Source: Sphingorhabdus rigui (GTDB taxonomy: Bacteria; Pseudomonadota; Alphaproteobacteria; Sphingomonadales; Sphingomonadaceae). Taken from it: a stretch of DNA of 64,000 nt. Positions 17,737-27,814 of this stretch are shown piece after piece. The stretch is taken from NCBI RefSeq assembly GCF_014196595.1, contig NZ_JACIEA010000003.1, positions 178,956 through 242,955 on the forward strand, read 5' to 3'. The first letter of the stretch is position 1; each line of letters starts with the position of its first letter. Under the pieces are notes generated by a model, which worked only from the letters and a program-made list of their open reading frames with translations, did not search any database and was not told where the DNA came from. The translations under genes and the position numbers were made by a program.

Positions 17737-18789
17737 TTATTTCAAATCTGCGCCCGTCATGGGGTTGAGGCTATTTGCAGCTTCGTTTGCCGCTTTATAG
17801 TCTGCTTCAGTCGATGCAATCATGCCCAATTTGGTCAGATATCCGCCTACTGCGCCACCCTTAAGAAATTCGGCAATAAATTCCTTGATGCCAGGAATTT
17901 TGTCGATGTGGGCTTTCTTGACATAGATGAACATCTTGCGCGCACCGGGGTAGCTACCATCCGAAATCGTCGCGACTGTCGGGCTGACGCCGTTCATCAC
18001 GATGCCGTGTACCTTGGATGCATTTTCTTCCATGTAGCTGTAGCCGAAGATGCCAACCATGTTGGGGTTGGAATCGAGCTTCTGCACGATCAGGTTATCG
18101 TTTTCGCCCTGCTCCTTGAACGCACCATCGGTGCGGATTTCGGTGCAAATAGCCTTATACTTGTCTTCGTCGGTTTCCTTCAACGCCTTCATTGTAGCGT
18201 CGGATTTGCAACCGGATTCCATGATCAGCTCATGGAATGAATCGCGTGTGCCAGATGTCGTTGGAGGGCCATATACCGAAATTGGCAATTTAGGCAGCGA
18301 AGGGTTCACGTCCGACCAGAGCTTTGCAGTCTGTGGCTTACCGAACGGGTTGGCCGCGAGTGCCTTGTAGACGTCAGCGGTCGAGAGCACGAACTTGGTG
18401 CCCTTGTTCGACTGTGCAAGCGCCAGACCGTCGATGCCGACCTGAACTTCGACAATGTCCTTAACGCCATTCTTCTGGCAATTTTCGAATTCGCTTTTCT
18501 TCATGCGACGTGAAGCATTTGCGATGTCTGGTGTCTCTGCGCCTACGCCTTTGCAGAATTGTTCAATTCCGCCGCCGGTTCCGGTCGATTCCAGAACAGG
18601 TGATTTGCGTGAAGGATCCGCTTTAGCAAACGCCTCAGACGCGGCCTTTGCGAATGGAAATACCGTCGACGAACCCACAATGCGGATTTCCTGACGCGAG
18701 CCGCCAGCGGCTCCACCCGTGCTTGCCTGGTCATTACATGCCGCAAGCGCGAGCGCGCTGATGGCAACAAGTGAAATTTTCTTAATCAT
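17737..18789 (-). CDS. pstS: Phosphate-binding lipoprotein PstS
   Basis: This 350-residue solute-binding protein of the PstS family has a lipoprotein signal (MIKKISLVAISALALAAC) whose lipobox cysteine is Cys18. The binding-site segments VGSSTVFP, ESTGTGGGIEQFCKG and TSGTRDSFHELI, which contact phosphate in this family, are present. The open frame starts at 18804, but GGGGACA before ATG 18789 fixes the start. It is the second gene of the pho/pst unit and is preceded by the best Pho-box-like array in the window, so it may head its own transcript. Confidence 0.95.
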   Translation of the reverse strand: MIKKISLVAISALALAACNDQASTGGAAGGSRQEIRIVGSSTVFPFAKAASEAFAKADPSRKSPVLESTGTGGGIEQFCKGVGAETPDIANASRRMKKSEFENCQKNGVKDIVEVQVGIDGLALAQSNKGTKFVLSTADVYKALAANPFGKPQTAKLWSDVNPSLPKLPISVYGPPTTSGTRDSFHELIMESGCKSDATMKALKETDEDKYKAICTEIRTDGAFKEQGENDNLIVQKLDSNPNMVGIFGYSYMEENASKVHGIVMNGVSPTVATISDGSYPGARKMFIYVKKAHIDKIPGIKEFIAEFLKGGAVGGYLTKLGMIASTEADYKAANEAANSLNPMTGADLK

Positions 18790-18856
18790 AACTGTTGTCC
18801 CCATAGTGGATTCGGCACAGATCGAACTGCGCTCCCGGGTCCATTAGACGCTGCAG

Positions 18857-18896
18857 ATGGCTGATAAATGACTCTTGTGTTACACTATTGTGACGG
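18857..18896 (-). promoter_or_regulatory. Candidate Pho box upstream of pstS
   Basis: Read on the minus strand, four 7-mers, ccgtcac, gtgtaac, gagtcat and cagccat, occur at exact 11-bp intervals with AT-rich 4-nt spacers (aata, acaa, ttat). This is the architecture of tandem PhoB half-sites. The array begins immediately after the phoR stop codon and ends 67 bp before the pstS start, giving the pst genes a phosphate-responsive promoter independent of phoR. Confidence 0.7.
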
Positions 18897-20147
18897 TCAT
18901 GCCGGTGCAACGGGAAGCAGGATCGACACAGTTGTGCCTTTTCCCAACGTGCTGCGGATTTCCAGATGGCCGCGGTGCCGGTCGACAATATGTTTGACCA
19001 GGCTAAGCCCCAGACCGGTTCCGCCAACCAACCGACTGCGCCCCGAATCGACGCGATAAAAACGCTCGGTCAGCCGCGGCAAATGTTCAGGCGCAATCCC
19101 GTCGCCTTCATCCGCAACTGCGAAGTTCAGCATGGCGCCGGATCGTGACGACACGAGCGAGACCAGCACCGGGGTGCCGTCTTTTCCATATTTCATGGCA
19201 TTATTCAGGATATTATTGGCAAGCTGCCGCAACTGGCCCGCATCGCCAATCACTGCGGGCAAATCCGCGGTGATGTCGACCGCAATATCTGCGCCGCGGT
19301 CCTTTTGGCTGTTACGAAGCTGGTCCACCGTTTCCATCACGATCTGGGCAAAATCGACGGGTGTTTGCGGCGGGTCATATTTTTCGGCTTCAATGCGGCT
19401 AAGCGACATAAGGTCGCGCACCAACGCCTGCATACGATCGGTTTCTTTCGCCATGATGCCTAAGAATCGACTGCGCGTGGCCGGGTCTTCACCAGCAGCG
19501 GGGTCATCCAATGTTTCGATAAATCCTTTAACAGCAGCGAGCGGCGTCAACAGTTCGTGGCTGGCATTGGCAACGAAATCAACGCGCATCTTTTCGGCCG
19601 CTTGCGTGCCACTGCGGTCGGCCAAATGGACAATCTTCTGTCCGGGCCCCATCATCTGGATACGCATTTCCCACAGCTGGTTTTTCTGACCGATGCCTGT
19701 GAGTTTTATGGGGTGGCCGCTGTGCTGGGCATCAGGATCGGACAGCCGCTCGATTGCCCCGGCATGCCGAAATGCCATCCGGACATTCTGACCAACAATA
19801 TTGCTACCTAATAAGCGCAACGCGACCACATTTGCAGCCGTGACGCGCGCGTTTTCGACCATCAATATCGCATCGGTTGATGCATCGATAAACGCCTGCA
19901 ACTGGGGGTGTGATGTGATTGAGGCTGCATCGATTGCCCGCGGTTCGTCTGACCGCGGCGTATCGATAACGGCTTCATCATGGTCATGCCCTTCGGCCAC
20001 GACGAACAAAGCAATCAGCATGGATACGAACACCACAAGGATGCGTTCGGCGACACCAAGCATTTGCCCTGCAAAAACGGCGCCGACAAAAGCAAGGCCA
20101 AAGGCAAAAAATACGCGGGGAGAAAACCAACTGTTCACTATATTCAC
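18897..20147 (-). CDS. phoR: Phosphate regulon sensor histidine kinase
   Basis: This 416-residue membrane kinase has two N-terminal hydrophobic segments (about 10-50), a PAS-like region, the dimerisation/phosphoacceptor His197 in SHELLTPLAAVKGF, an N box (NNILNNAMKYG) and G boxes DEGDGIAP and GGTGLGLSLV. The residue after HEL is Leu where many kinases have Arg. It starts with GTG. PhoR phosphorylates PhoB when phosphate is low. Being upstream of pstS with a Pho box between them, it can be expressed at a basal level separately from the induced transporter genes. Confidence 0.93.
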   Translation of the reverse strand: MNIVNSWFSPRVFFAFGLAFVGAVFAGQMLGVAERILVVFVSMLIALFVVAEGHDHDEAVIDTPRSDEPRAIDAASITSHPQLQAFIDASTDAILMVENARVTAANVVALRLLGSNIVGQNVRMAFRHAGAIERLSDPDAQHSGHPIKLTGIGQKNQLWEMRIQMMGPGQKIVHLADRSGTQAAEKMRVDFVANASHELLTPLAAVKGFIETLDDPAAGEDPATRSRFLGIMAKETDRMQALVRDLMSLSRIEAEKYDPPQTPVDFAQIVMETVDQLRNSQKDRGADIAVDITADLPAVIGDAGQLRQLANNILNNAMKYGKDGTPVLVSLVSSRSGAMLNFAVADEGDGIAPEHLPRLTERFYRVDSGRSRLVGGTGLGLSLVKHIVDRHRGHLEIRSTLGKGTTVSILLPVAPA

Positions 20148-20264
20148 CCGTCCATGTCATCCCAATCGGCGCCAACCCCGTGTTCGCTATTACCGGCTAT
20201 ATTGCCCCACATATAGACGCAGTTTTTGCGTGCAAGCATCGCCGATGAAATAACGGACATTTGA

Positions 20265-20936
20265 TTAGGAGAGGTTTCGTAATACCGCGATCAGATCATC
20301 AAAATGGTCGATGATGGCATCAGCGCCCATATCTTCCACGGGCCCGTGCAGGAAACCAAAGCTAACGGCCACACTCGGCACATCGGCATTTTTCGCCGCC
20401 ATGATGTCGTAAATAGAATCGCCAATATAGGCCGCACGTCCGCCGCCGCATCTTTTGACCATTTCAAAGATGGGCGCGCCGGATGGTTTGGCATTTTCTT
20501 TGCCCAACGTGTCCGCACCCAAAATGCAGCCCATACGATGTGCAAGGTTCAGGTCGTTGAGCAACTTGACCGCCAGGCTTTCGAACTTGTTGGTCACAAC
20601 CGCGTACCGCACGCCCATCGCATCCAGCGTGTCCAGCAAATTGATTGCGCCGTCGAAGGGCCTACTGTGGACCGACACATTGGCTTCATAATAAGCCAAC
20701 ATCTGGCGGTAGAGCGGCTTAAAATCGCCGTCGGGAATGCCGCCTGTCGCCTCCAATCCCTGTTGCAGCATCAGTTTTGCCCCGCCGCCGATATGTTGCT
20801 TGACGGTTTCGGCCGAAAGGGTCGGTCTGCCGACGCTGGACAGCACATGATTGACCGCGGCGGTGAGGTCGCCGCTGGTATCCACTAAAGTACCGTCAAG
20901 GTCGAAGCCGATGATGTCGAAAGGAATTTTTGTCAT
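20265..20936 (-). CDS. gph: Phosphoglycolate phosphatase (HAD family)
   Basis: This 223-residue HAD hydrolase begins with the catalytic motif FDLDGTLVDT (nucleophile Asp12, acid/base Asp14). It has the VVTNK motif II and the acidic motif YIGDSIYD, plus a helical type-1 cap, as in phosphoglycolate phosphatases. Related enzymes dephosphorylate other small phosphates. The frame runs back to 21167 into glmU; ATG 20936, with GGGAGCG upstream, is clearly the true start. It is divergent from glmU, about 50 bp away. Confidence 0.88.
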   Translation of the reverse strand: MTKIPFDIIGFDLDGTLVDTSGDLTAAVNHVLSSVGRPTLSAETVKQHIGGGAKLMLQQGLEATGGIPDGDFKPLYRQMLAYYEANVSVHSRPFDGAINLLDTLDAMGVRYAVVTNKFESLAVKLLNDLNLAHRMGCILGADTLGKENAKPSGAPIFEMVKRCGGGRAAYIGDSIYDIMAAKNADVPSVAVSFGFLHGPVEDMGADAIIDHFDDLIAVLRNLS

Positions 20937-20985
20937 ATCGCTCCCAAATGGCTGCAAGTTCTGGAAACCGCAACAATTTGCTGGC

Positions 20986-22341
20986 ATGACAATGCACATG
21001 ACTGAATTAGCTGCCATCATCCTTGCCGCGGGCAAGGGCACCCGCATGAAATCCGATCTGCACAAGGTCCTGCATCCCATCGCCAGCCGGCCAATGCTGA
21101 TGCACCTGATGGCGTCGGTTGATGCCTTAAGCCCTGCCAAAAAGGTTGTGGTTGTCGGCAGCGGCAAGGATCAGCTTGAAGCTGCCTTAGCCGGGTCCGC
21201 AGAATTGGCCGTGCAAGAACCGCAACATGGAACAGGCCATGCCGTGCAGCAGGCGCAAGACGCGTTGGTGGGCTTTGATGGCGATGTCCTCATTCTTTAC
21301 GGCGATGTTCCGTTCGTGCCGACTGCAACCATGCAGGCGATGGTCGAACGGCTGAACGCCGCCGACGCGCCTGCCGTGGTTGTATTGGCGTTCGCGCCGG
21401 AGGACCCAACAGGCTATGGCCGCGTGATTGTCGAAGACGGCCGCATCGTTAAAATGGTCGAACAGAAGGACGCGACCGACGCTGAAAAGGCGGTGAAGCT
21501 GTCCAATTCCGGCCTGATGGCGGTCAAGTCACGCGATCTGTTTGGCTTGCTCGACCGCGTGACGGACGACAATGCGCAGAAGGAATATTATCTAACGGAC
21601 ATCGTCAACATCGCGAACGCCGATGGCCGTGTTTGCGTTGCAGTGACCACGGATCCCTTTGATGTTGCGGGCATCAACAGCCGCGCACAATTGGCCGAGA
21701 TGGAGGCCGAATGGCAAAAGCGCCGCCGCGTGCAGGCGATGGACGATGGCGCAACGCTGATCGCGCCAGAAACGGTCTGGTTCGCATGGGATACGCAAAT
21801 TGGTCGTGATGTCCTGATCGAACCCAATGTGTTCTTCGGTCCCGGCGTGCGCATCGCCGATAACGTCAAAATTCGCGCGAACAGCCATATCGAAGGTGCG
21901 CAAATCGCCAGCGGTTGCGAAGTTGGTCCTTTCGCCCGGTTGCGGCCCGGCACGGTGTTGGAAGAAAAGGCCAAGATCGGCAATTTCGTCGAAACCAAAA
22001 AAGCCCATCTGGGCAAGGGCGCAAAGGCCAACCATCTGACCTATCTTGGCGATGCGACAATTGGTGCAGGCGCAAATATCGGTGCGGGCACGATCACCTG
22101 CAATTATGACGGCTATTTCAAATATCAGACGGTGATTGGCGAAGGCGCTTTCATCGGTTCCAACAGCGCCCTCATCGCACCGGTAAAAATCGGCCGCGAT
22201 GCCATCGTCGCGGCAGGCAGCGCCGTATCCCGCGACGTCGCCGATGGTGAACTCCGCATGGTCCGCGCCGAGCAACTGGTAAAGCCCGGCTGGGCGGATC
22301 GTTTCCACGACGCGATGCGGAAGAAGAAGGAAGGGAAGTAG
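20986..22341 (+). CDS. glmU: Bifunctional UDP-GlcNAc pyrophosphorylase / GlcN-1-P acetyltransferase
   Basis: This protein of about 451 residues has an N-terminal uridylyltransferase domain (LAAGKGTRMKSDLHKVLH) and a C-terminal left-handed beta-helix acetyltransferase domain (KKAHLGKGAKANHLTYLGDA, GAGTITCNYDGYFK). It makes UDP-N-acetylglucosamine for peptidoglycan and lipopolysaccharide. The annotated frame opens at 20851, inside gph; in-frame ATGs at 20986, 20992 and 20998 are better starts, and none has a clear ribosome binding site. glmS follows after 209 bp with no other gene between. Confidence 0.94.
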   Translation: MTMHMTELAAIILAAGKGTRMKSDLHKVLHPIASRPMLMHLMASVDALSPAKKVVVVGSGKDQLEAALAGSAELAVQEPQHGTGHAVQQAQDALVGFDGDVLILYGDVPFVPTATMQAMVERLNAADAPAVVVLAFAPEDPTGYGRVIVEDGRIVKMVEQKDATDAEKAVKLSNSGLMAVKSRDLFGLLDRVTDDNAQKEYYLTDIVNIANADGRVCVAVTTDPFDVAGINSRAQLAEMEAEWQKRRRVQAMDDGATLIAPETVWFAWDTQIGRDVLIEPNVFFGPGVRIADNVKIRANSHIEGAQIASGCEVGPFARLRPGTVLEEKAKIGNFVETKKAHLGKGAKANHLTYLGDATIGAGANIGAGTITCNYDGYFKYQTVIGEGAFIGSNSALIAPVKIGRDAIVAAGSAVSRDVADGELRMVRAEQLVKPGWADRFHDAMRKKKEGK

Positions 22342-22550
22342 TCTGCAAATTTCAATTTGGACGGACGCGGTTGGAATCGCTACTTTGCGCTCCGCTGCGA
22401 GAGACCGCGCTTGAAACGCGCCGGGTCAGTGATATTAGCGTCAGCGCAGCTCAATCATCGCATTCTGGTGAACCGAAATATTAGAGATTTTTCGCCCAAT
22501 GTGCCGGGCATCCGCGTTCCATACATACTCTAAACGAAAGCAAAAAATCC

Positions 22551-24374
22551 ATGTGCGGCATTATCGGAATTGTTGGCAAATCTGCGGTTTCAGACCGGCT
22601 GGTCGATGGACTGAAGCGGATGGAGTATCGGGGTTATGACTCCGCCGGTGTTTGCACCGTGCATGATGGTCAGCTCGTCCGCCGCCGGGCAGAGGGCAAG
22701 CTTGCGAACTTGGTCAATGTTCTGAAAACCGACGATGCGGCGGGTTACATTGGCATCGCGCATACGCGCTGGGCCACCCATGGCGCGCCAACCACGAGCA
22801 ATGCGCATCCCCATGCGACGGGCGAAGTCGCGCTCGTGCACAATGGTATCATCGAAAATTTCAAGCAGCTGCGCGATGAACTCATCGCCCGCGGGCGGAC
22901 ATTTGAAAGCGAAACCGATACAGAGGTTGTCGCGCATCTGGTGTCGGAACAGGTGGAGGCTGGCCATGCACCGGCCGATGCCGTGAAGGCCGTGCTGCCC
23001 CGCTTGCGCGGTGCCTTTGCACTTGCGATTGCGTTTCGCGCATTTCCCGATTTTCTGATTGGCGCGCGTCTCGGTAGCCCACTGGTTGTTGGTTATGGCG
23101 ACGGCGAAACCTATTTGGGGTCTGATGCGTTGGCGCTCGCGCCGCTGACACAGAAAATCGCCTATCTGGAAGAGGGCGACTGGGTTGTCATCGCGCGCGA
23201 TGGTGCGCAGATTTTCGATAAGGATAATAACCCCGTCGTCCGCGAAGTCACCACCAGCGGCGTGTCCGCCGCCCAGATCGAAAAGGGCAATTACCGCCAT
23301 TACATGCAGAAAGAGATTTTTGAGCAACCCACAGTGGTTGCACAAACGCTCTCCAGCTATATCCGTCCCGTTGAACAGACCGTTGCCCTGCCGCAAATGG
23401 ATTTCGACCTAGCGGGCGTGAAGCGCATTACCATCGTTGCCTGCGGCACATCCTATTACGCTGGCATGGTCGCCAAATATTGGTTCGAAACATTTGCCCG
23501 CGTGCCCGTCGATATCGATGTCGCGTCCGAATTCCGCTACCGTGATCCGGTGTTGGAAGAAGGCGGTCTGGCGCTGTTCATTTCCCAATCGGGCGAGACC
23601 GCAGATACGCTGGCCGCGTTGCGCCACTGCAAGGAAAATGGCCAGACCATAGCGGTCGTGGTGAATGTGCCGACCTCGTCAATGGCGCGTGAGGCGGACC
23701 TGTTGCTGCCGACACATGCTGGCCCCGAAATCGGCGTTGCTTCGACTAAGGCCTTCACCTGCCAACTCGCCGTGCTCGCGGCGCTCGCCGCGCATCTTGC
23801 GCTCGTCAAAGGCAAGCTGACTGCAGAAGAAGAACGCGAGATTGTGCGCCATCTGATCGAAGCGCCCGCTGCCTTGAACGCCGCATTGGCGCATGACGAC
23901 GACATTGCGGCGATGGCACATCTTATCGCGCCTGCGCGCGACGTGCTCTACCTTGGCCGTGGTCCCGACTATCCGCTGGCGATGGAAGGTGCGCTCAAGC
24001 TCAAGGAAATCAGCTACATCCATGCGGAAGGCTATGCCTCGGGTGAAATGAAGCATGGCCCAATCGCGCTGATCGACGAAGCCGTGCCCGTCATCGTGCT
24101 CGCGCCAAGCGGCCCGCTGTTCGAAAAGACCGTGAGCAACATGCAGGAAGTGCGTGCGCGGGGCGGGAAGGTCGTGCTGATTTCTGATGCCGAGGGCATA
24201 GCCGAAGCGGGCGAGGGCTGCCTCGCCACTATCGAAATGCCAAGTGTCCACCCACTCATCGCGCCATTGGTTTATGCTGTGCCCGTGCAGTTGCTCGCTT
24301 ATCATGTGGCGTGCGCGAAAGGCACGGATGTCGACCAGCCACGCAATTTGGCAAAGTCTGTCACGGTGGAGTGA
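22551..24374 (+). CDS. glmS: Glutamine-fructose-6-phosphate aminotransferase
   Basis: This 607-residue enzyme makes glucosamine-6-phosphate from fructose-6-phosphate and glutamine. The class II glutaminase domain starts with Cys2 (MCGIIGIVG), which becomes the N-terminal nucleophile. Two SIS sugar-isomerase domains follow (ACGTSYYAG, FISQSGETADT), and the C-terminus carries the conserved Lys602 (AKSVTVE). Its product enters the pathway completed by the upstream glmU. I see no glmS ribozyme in the 209-bp leader, as expected outside Firmicutes. Confidence 0.97.
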   Translation: MCGIIGIVGKSAVSDRLVDGLKRMEYRGYDSAGVCTVHDGQLVRRRAEGKLANLVNVLKTDDAAGYIGIAHTRWATHGAPTTSNAHPHATGEVALVHNGIIENFKQLRDELIARGRTFESETDTEVVAHLVSEQVEAGHAPADAVKAVLPRLRGAFALAIAFRAFPDFLIGARLGSPLVVGYGDGETYLGSDALALAPLTQKIAYLEEGDWVVIARDGAQIFDKDNNPVVREVTTSGVSAAQIEKGNYRHYMQKEIFEQPTVVAQTLSSYIRPVEQTVALPQMDFDLAGVKRITIVACGTSYYAGMVAKYWFETFARVPVDIDVASEFRYRDPVLEEGGLALFISQSGETADTLAALRHCKENGQTIAVVVNVPTSSMAREADLLLPTHAGPEIGVASTKAFTCQLAVLAALAAHLALVKGKLTAEEEREIVRHLIEAPAALNAALAHDDDIAAMAHLIAPARDVLYLGRGPDYPLAMEGALKLKEISYIHAEGYASGEMKHGPIALIDEAVPVIVLAPSGPLFEKTVSNMQEVRARGGKVVLISDAEGIAEAGEGCLATIEMPSVHPLIAPLVYAVPVQLLAYHVACAKGTDVDQPRNLAKSVTVE

Positions 24375-24405
24375 TGATGCGCGAGCAGATGCTATGGGTG
24401 CCCGT

Positions 24406-24522
24406 ATGAGCGCTGGCAAAATCATCTTAATCCTCGTTTTATTATTGGTGGCGGTGCATCTGCTGTTGTTCGGTTACCTTAAACGACAGATTGCTGCCGC
24501 GAAACGCGACAAGGGGCTGTAG
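24406..24522 (+). CDS. Small single-pass membrane protein
   Basis: A 38-residue frame starts at ATG 24406, 31 bp after glmS, and encodes SAGKIILILVLLLVAVHLLLFGYLKRQIAAAKRDKGL-like sequence in two parts: one strong transmembrane helix of about 20 residues and a positively charged tail of Lys/Arg residues. An upstream in-frame ATG at 24394 would add four residues. The clear membrane-protein composition supports a real gene. A terminator follows at 24620. Function unknown. Confidence 0.55.
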   Translation: MSAGKIILILVLLLVAVHLLLFGYLKRQIAAAKRDKGL

Positions 24523-24619
24523 CCGCTGCGCGTTCATGCGCCGATTGCAGGGGTGATACAGCAGCGGTCGCACGGGTTGATTTGCCATTTTTGCAAGCTT
24601 ATAGCGGTAGGGCAAAACA

Positions 24620-24645
24620 AGCGGTCCCGCGGGGCCGCTTTTTGG
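24620..24645 (+). terminator. Intrinsic terminator before argD
   Basis: The stem agcggtccc / ggggccgct is followed directly by TTTTTGG. It lies 97 bp after the small membrane protein gene and 43 bp before argD, ending the glmS unit. Confidence 0.8.
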
Positions 24646-24687
24646 CTTTTGGAATATGCCAAGCATTTGGTTGGAAGGAAATATACC

Positions 24688-25875
24688 ATGTCGATCACGC
24701 CTTTGATGCCCGTCTATCCGCGTTGCGGTTTCCGACCGGTGCGCGGCGAGGGCGCTTGGTTGATTTCCGAAGACGGCAGCCGCGCGCTCGATTTCGCAGC
24801 GGGCATTGCTGTGAACTTGCTTGGGCACGGCCACCCGCATTTGACCAAAGCCATTCAGGATCAGGCAGCGACGCTGATCCATGTATCGAACCTTTATGGC
24901 AGCCCGCAGGGTGAGGCATTTGCCCAGCGGCTGGTGGATACGACTTTTGCCGACACCGTGTTTTTCACAAACTCGGGCGCAGAAGCCGTCGAGTGCGCGA
25001 TCAAGACTGCACGCGCGTACCACCAGAGCCAAGGCAGCGACCGCTTTGAAATCATCACCTTCAAAAATGCCTTTCATGGCCGCACGATGGCAACGATTTC
25101 TGCCAGCAATCAGGAAAAGATGCACAAGGGCTTTATGCCTTTGCTCGAAGGTTTCAAATATGTCGACTTCGACGATCTTGAAGGCGCCAAGGCTGCATTA
25201 GGGCCCAAGACCGCGGCATTCCTTGTGGAACCCATTCAAGGCGAGGGCGGCGTGCGTCCGGCGTCAGACGCCTTTATGCAGGGCCTGCGCGCGCTGGCCG
25301 ACGAACATGGCATCATGCTCATCCTCGACGAAGTCCAGTGCGGTGTTGCGCGCTCGGGAACGCTTTATGCCTATGAACAATATGGCATCACGCCCGACAT
25401 TATGGCGACGGCAAAGGGCTTGGGCGGCGGTTTCCCTGTGGGTGCGTGCTTGGCGACCGAAGAGGCAGCCCGCGGCATGGTCGTAGGGACGCACGGTTCG
25501 ACGTACGGCGGAAACCCATTTGCGATGGCAGCATGCCAAGCGGTTTGGGATGTCGTGGCGAATGACGAATTCCTCGAAAATGTGCGCGCGACGGGCGACA
25601 AAGTGCGCACCTCACTTGAACAGTTCATTGGCAACTATCCCGATCTGTTTACCGGCGTGCGTGGCAAGGGCTTGATGCTGGGCGTTATGATGACGCACGA
25701 AACGCGCGCCTTCGTCGCGCATTTGCGGGACAATCATGGGCTGCTGCTGGTTGCCGCTGGTGACAACACCTTCCGTGTGCTGCCGCCGTTGAACATTACC
25801 GATACCGAAATCCAGATTTTCATGGAAAAGCTTTCGGCTGGCGCGGCAAGTTATCAGGTGCCGCAGGCGGCATGA
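24688..25875 (+). CDS. argD: Acetylornithine aminotransferase
   Basis: This 395-residue class III PLP aminotransferase converts N-acetylglutamate semialdehyde and glutamate to acetylornithine in arginine synthesis; family members often also act on succinyldiaminopimelate in lysine synthesis. It has TNSGAEAVE for phosphate binding, ILDEVQCG, and the Schiff-base Lys243 in [11 protein letters not shown]. The frame opens at 24553, but AAGGAA before ATG 24688 sets the start. The stop overlaps argF by ATGA, so argD-argF-hslO are translated in coupled fashion. Confidence 0.93.
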   Translation: MSITPLMPVYPRCGFRPVRGEGAWLISEDGSRALDFAAGIAVNLLGHGHPHLTKAIQDQAATLIHVSNLYGSPQGEAFAQRLVDTTFADTVFFTNSGAEAVECAIKTARAYHQSQGSDRFEIITFKNAFHGRTMATISASNQEKMHKGFMPLLEGFKYVDFDDLEGAKAALGPKTAAFLVEPIQGEGGVRPASDAFMQGLRALADEHGIMLILDEVQCGVARSGTLYAYEQYGITPDIMATAKGLGGGFPVGACLATEEAARGMVVGTHGSTYGGNPFAMAACQAVWDVVANDEFLENVRATGDKVRTSLEQFIGNYPDLFTGVRGKGLMLGVMMTHETRAFVAHLRDNHGLLLVAAGDNTFRVLPPLNITDTEIQIFMEKLSAGAASYQVPQAA

Positions 25876-26798
25876 CCCGTCATTTCCTAAATCTGGCGGA
25901 TGCGGGCGGCGATGCTATTGCTGCCATGCTCAACGACGCCATTGACCGCAAAGCCGCACGACAAGGCTGGCCCAAGGGCAAGGCAGATGCGGATGCGCCA
26001 TTAGCTGGGCATACGCTCGCGATGGTGTTCGAAAAAAATTCGACACGCACGCGAACGTCATTTGAAATGGCGATGAAGCAACTGGGCGGCGACAGCATTT
26101 TTATGGCGTCTGGCCAAATGCAGCTGGGGCGCGGTGAATCCATCGCCGACACCGCACGCGTTTTGTCGCGCTATGTCGACGCCATCATGATCCGGACCGA
26201 TGATCATGCCAAGGTGGAAGAGCTTGCGCATCACGCCAGCGTGCCTGTGATCAACGGACTGACCGATTTGTCGCACCCGTGCCAGATTGTGGCTGACCTG
26301 TTGACGATAACCGAGCATAATAAGGCGTTGCCCGGGCTTGAGCTTGCGTGGCTTGGCGATGGTAACAATGTGCTCAATTCCATCGTTGAGGCTGCGGGAT
26401 TGTTCCAGTTCAACGTGCGGATTGCCGTGCCACAGGGTTATGAAAGCGACGATAGCTTCATCGCGCGCGCGCGCGCGGCGGGTGCGAACGTTACGCTCAC
26501 GCGCGATGCTGCCGAAGCGGTCAGTGGCGCAGACGTGATTGTCACGGATACTTGGGTGTCGATGGGACAAGAGCATGCCCACAACAAAATAGCCGCGATG
26601 ATGCCCTATCAGGTGAACGAGCAGCTTATGGCTATGGCGAAGGGCGATGCCAAATTTCTGCACTGCCTGCCTGCGCACCGTGGCGAGGAAGTCACCGACG
26701 CCGTGATCGACGGACCGCAGTCGGTCATCTGGGACGAAGCCGAAAACCGGCTCCACGCACAAAAATCCATCTTACGCTGGTGTTTTGGCCAAATTTAA
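25872..26798 (+). CDS. argF: Ornithine carbamoyltransferase
   Basis: This 308-residue enzyme condenses ornithine and carbamoyl phosphate to citrulline. The carbamoyl-phosphate motif [11 protein letters not shown] and the ornithine-binding [11 protein letters not shown] are intact. A second carbamoyl-phosphate contact is HPCQ. It overlaps argD by 4 nt and hslO by 1 nt (TAATG). Confidence 0.96.
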   Translation: MTRHFLNLADAGGDAIAAMLNDAIDRKAARQGWPKGKADADAPLAGHTLAMVFEKNSTRTRTSFEMAMKQLGGDSIFMASGQMQLGRGESIADTARVLSRYVDAIMIRTDDHAKVEELAHHASVPVINGLTDLSHPCQIVADLLTITEHNKALPGLELAWLGDGNNVLNSIVEAAGLFQFNVRIAVPQGYESDDSFIARARAAGANVTLTRDAAEAVSGADVIVTDTWVSMGQEHAHNKIAAMMPYQVNEQLMAMAKGDAKFLHCLPAHRGEEVTDAVIDGPQSVIWDEAENRLHAQKSILRWCFGQI

Positions 26799-27718
26799 TG
26801 GCTGGGCAGTCCGAAACTTTTTGTAATCAGCCTTTGCGCTTTTCCATTCCGACCCGTGACGCACGCGGACGGTTGGTGCGGCTTGACGAAGTGTTGGCTG
26901 AAATATTGGCCGCGCATGCTTATCCGCCGCTCATTGAGAAAACGCTCGCAGAGGCACTGGTGCTCACGGCATTGCTGGGTGCCTCGCTGAAGGAAAAAGG
27001 CAGCCAGCTGACATTGCAGACGCAAACCGAAAAGGGTGCCATTCGTTTGCTGGCCTGCGATTATAAGGATGGTGCGTTGCGCGGATATGCGCAGTTTGAT
27101 CCAGCGACTGTCGCTGCGCTGCCGGACGATTCCACATTGTTGGGTATCTTCGGTAAAGGCTATCTTGCCATTACGTTCGACCGGATGAAGCCAGCGATTG
27201 AAGGCGGTGGTCGATACCAAGGTATCGTGCCGCTTGAGGGCGATACGCTGGCGGATGCCGCCGCGAACTATTTTGTGCAGTCTGAACAAATACCGACGCT
27301 TATTCGCGTCGCCGTCGACCATGTGAACGGCCGCTGTGTGGCTGGCGGGCTGCTCGTCCAGCATTTGCCTGAGGGCGAAGAAGGCCGCGAACGCCTGCAT
27401 GTCCGGCTTGATCATCCCGAATGGGAGCATGTGGAAATCATTGCCTCTACCATCGCCCGCGCCGAACTTGCTGATCCATCATTGCCACTGGAAGAAATCG
27501 TATGGCGCTTGTTCCATGAGGAACAGGAAGTGCGCATTGAACAAGGCCACCCGCTGTCCAAGGGCTGCCGCTGCGACCCCGTGCATATTCGCGATGTCAT
27601 CGCAAAATTTCCGGCCGAAGACCGCGCGGACATGGCTGATGATGCCGGGGATATCGTTGTGGATTGCGAATTTTGCTCGCGCCGTTTTCCGGTGAGTTTG
27701 GCAAGCTTCAACAACTGA
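26798..27718 (+). CDS. hslO: Redox-regulated chaperone Hsp33
   Basis: This 306-residue holdase chaperone is activated by oxidation. The C-terminal zinc/redox switch has Cys257, Cys259, Cys290 and Cys293, in CxC and CxxC pairs 31 residues apart as in E. coli Hsp33. The frame opens far upstream inside argF; the ATG overlapping the argF stop at 26798 is the sensible start. Placement of hslO behind argF is a recurrent alphaproteobacterial order and has no known functional meaning. Confidence 0.94.
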   Translation: MAGQSETFCNQPLRFSIPTRDARGRLVRLDEVLAEILAAHAYPPLIEKTLAEALVLTALLGASLKEKGSQLTLQTQTEKGAIRLLACDYKDGALRGYAQFDPATVAALPDDSTLLGIFGKGYLAITFDRMKPAIEGGGRYQGIVPLEGDTLADAAANYFVQSEQIPTLIRVAVDHVNGRCVAGGLLVQHLPEGEEGRERLHVRLDHPEWEHVEIIASTIARAELADPSLPLEEIVWRLFHEEQEVRIEQGHPLSKGCRCDPVHIRDVIAKFPAEDRADMADDAGDIVVDCEFCSRRFPVSLASFNN

Positions 27719-27814
27719 TCGCGGCGATTGGGCCGATCTGGTCATTCACGGTTCATGGACCACATTCTATCATGCGAAACGTAGCATTTTGTGGTATGTC
27801 CCGACAATAAACAG

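Noticed and set aside
22342..22550. glmS ribozyme/riboswitch in the glmS leader
   Set aside because: No recognisable ribozyme core; such elements are known from Firmicutes, not alphaproteobacteria.
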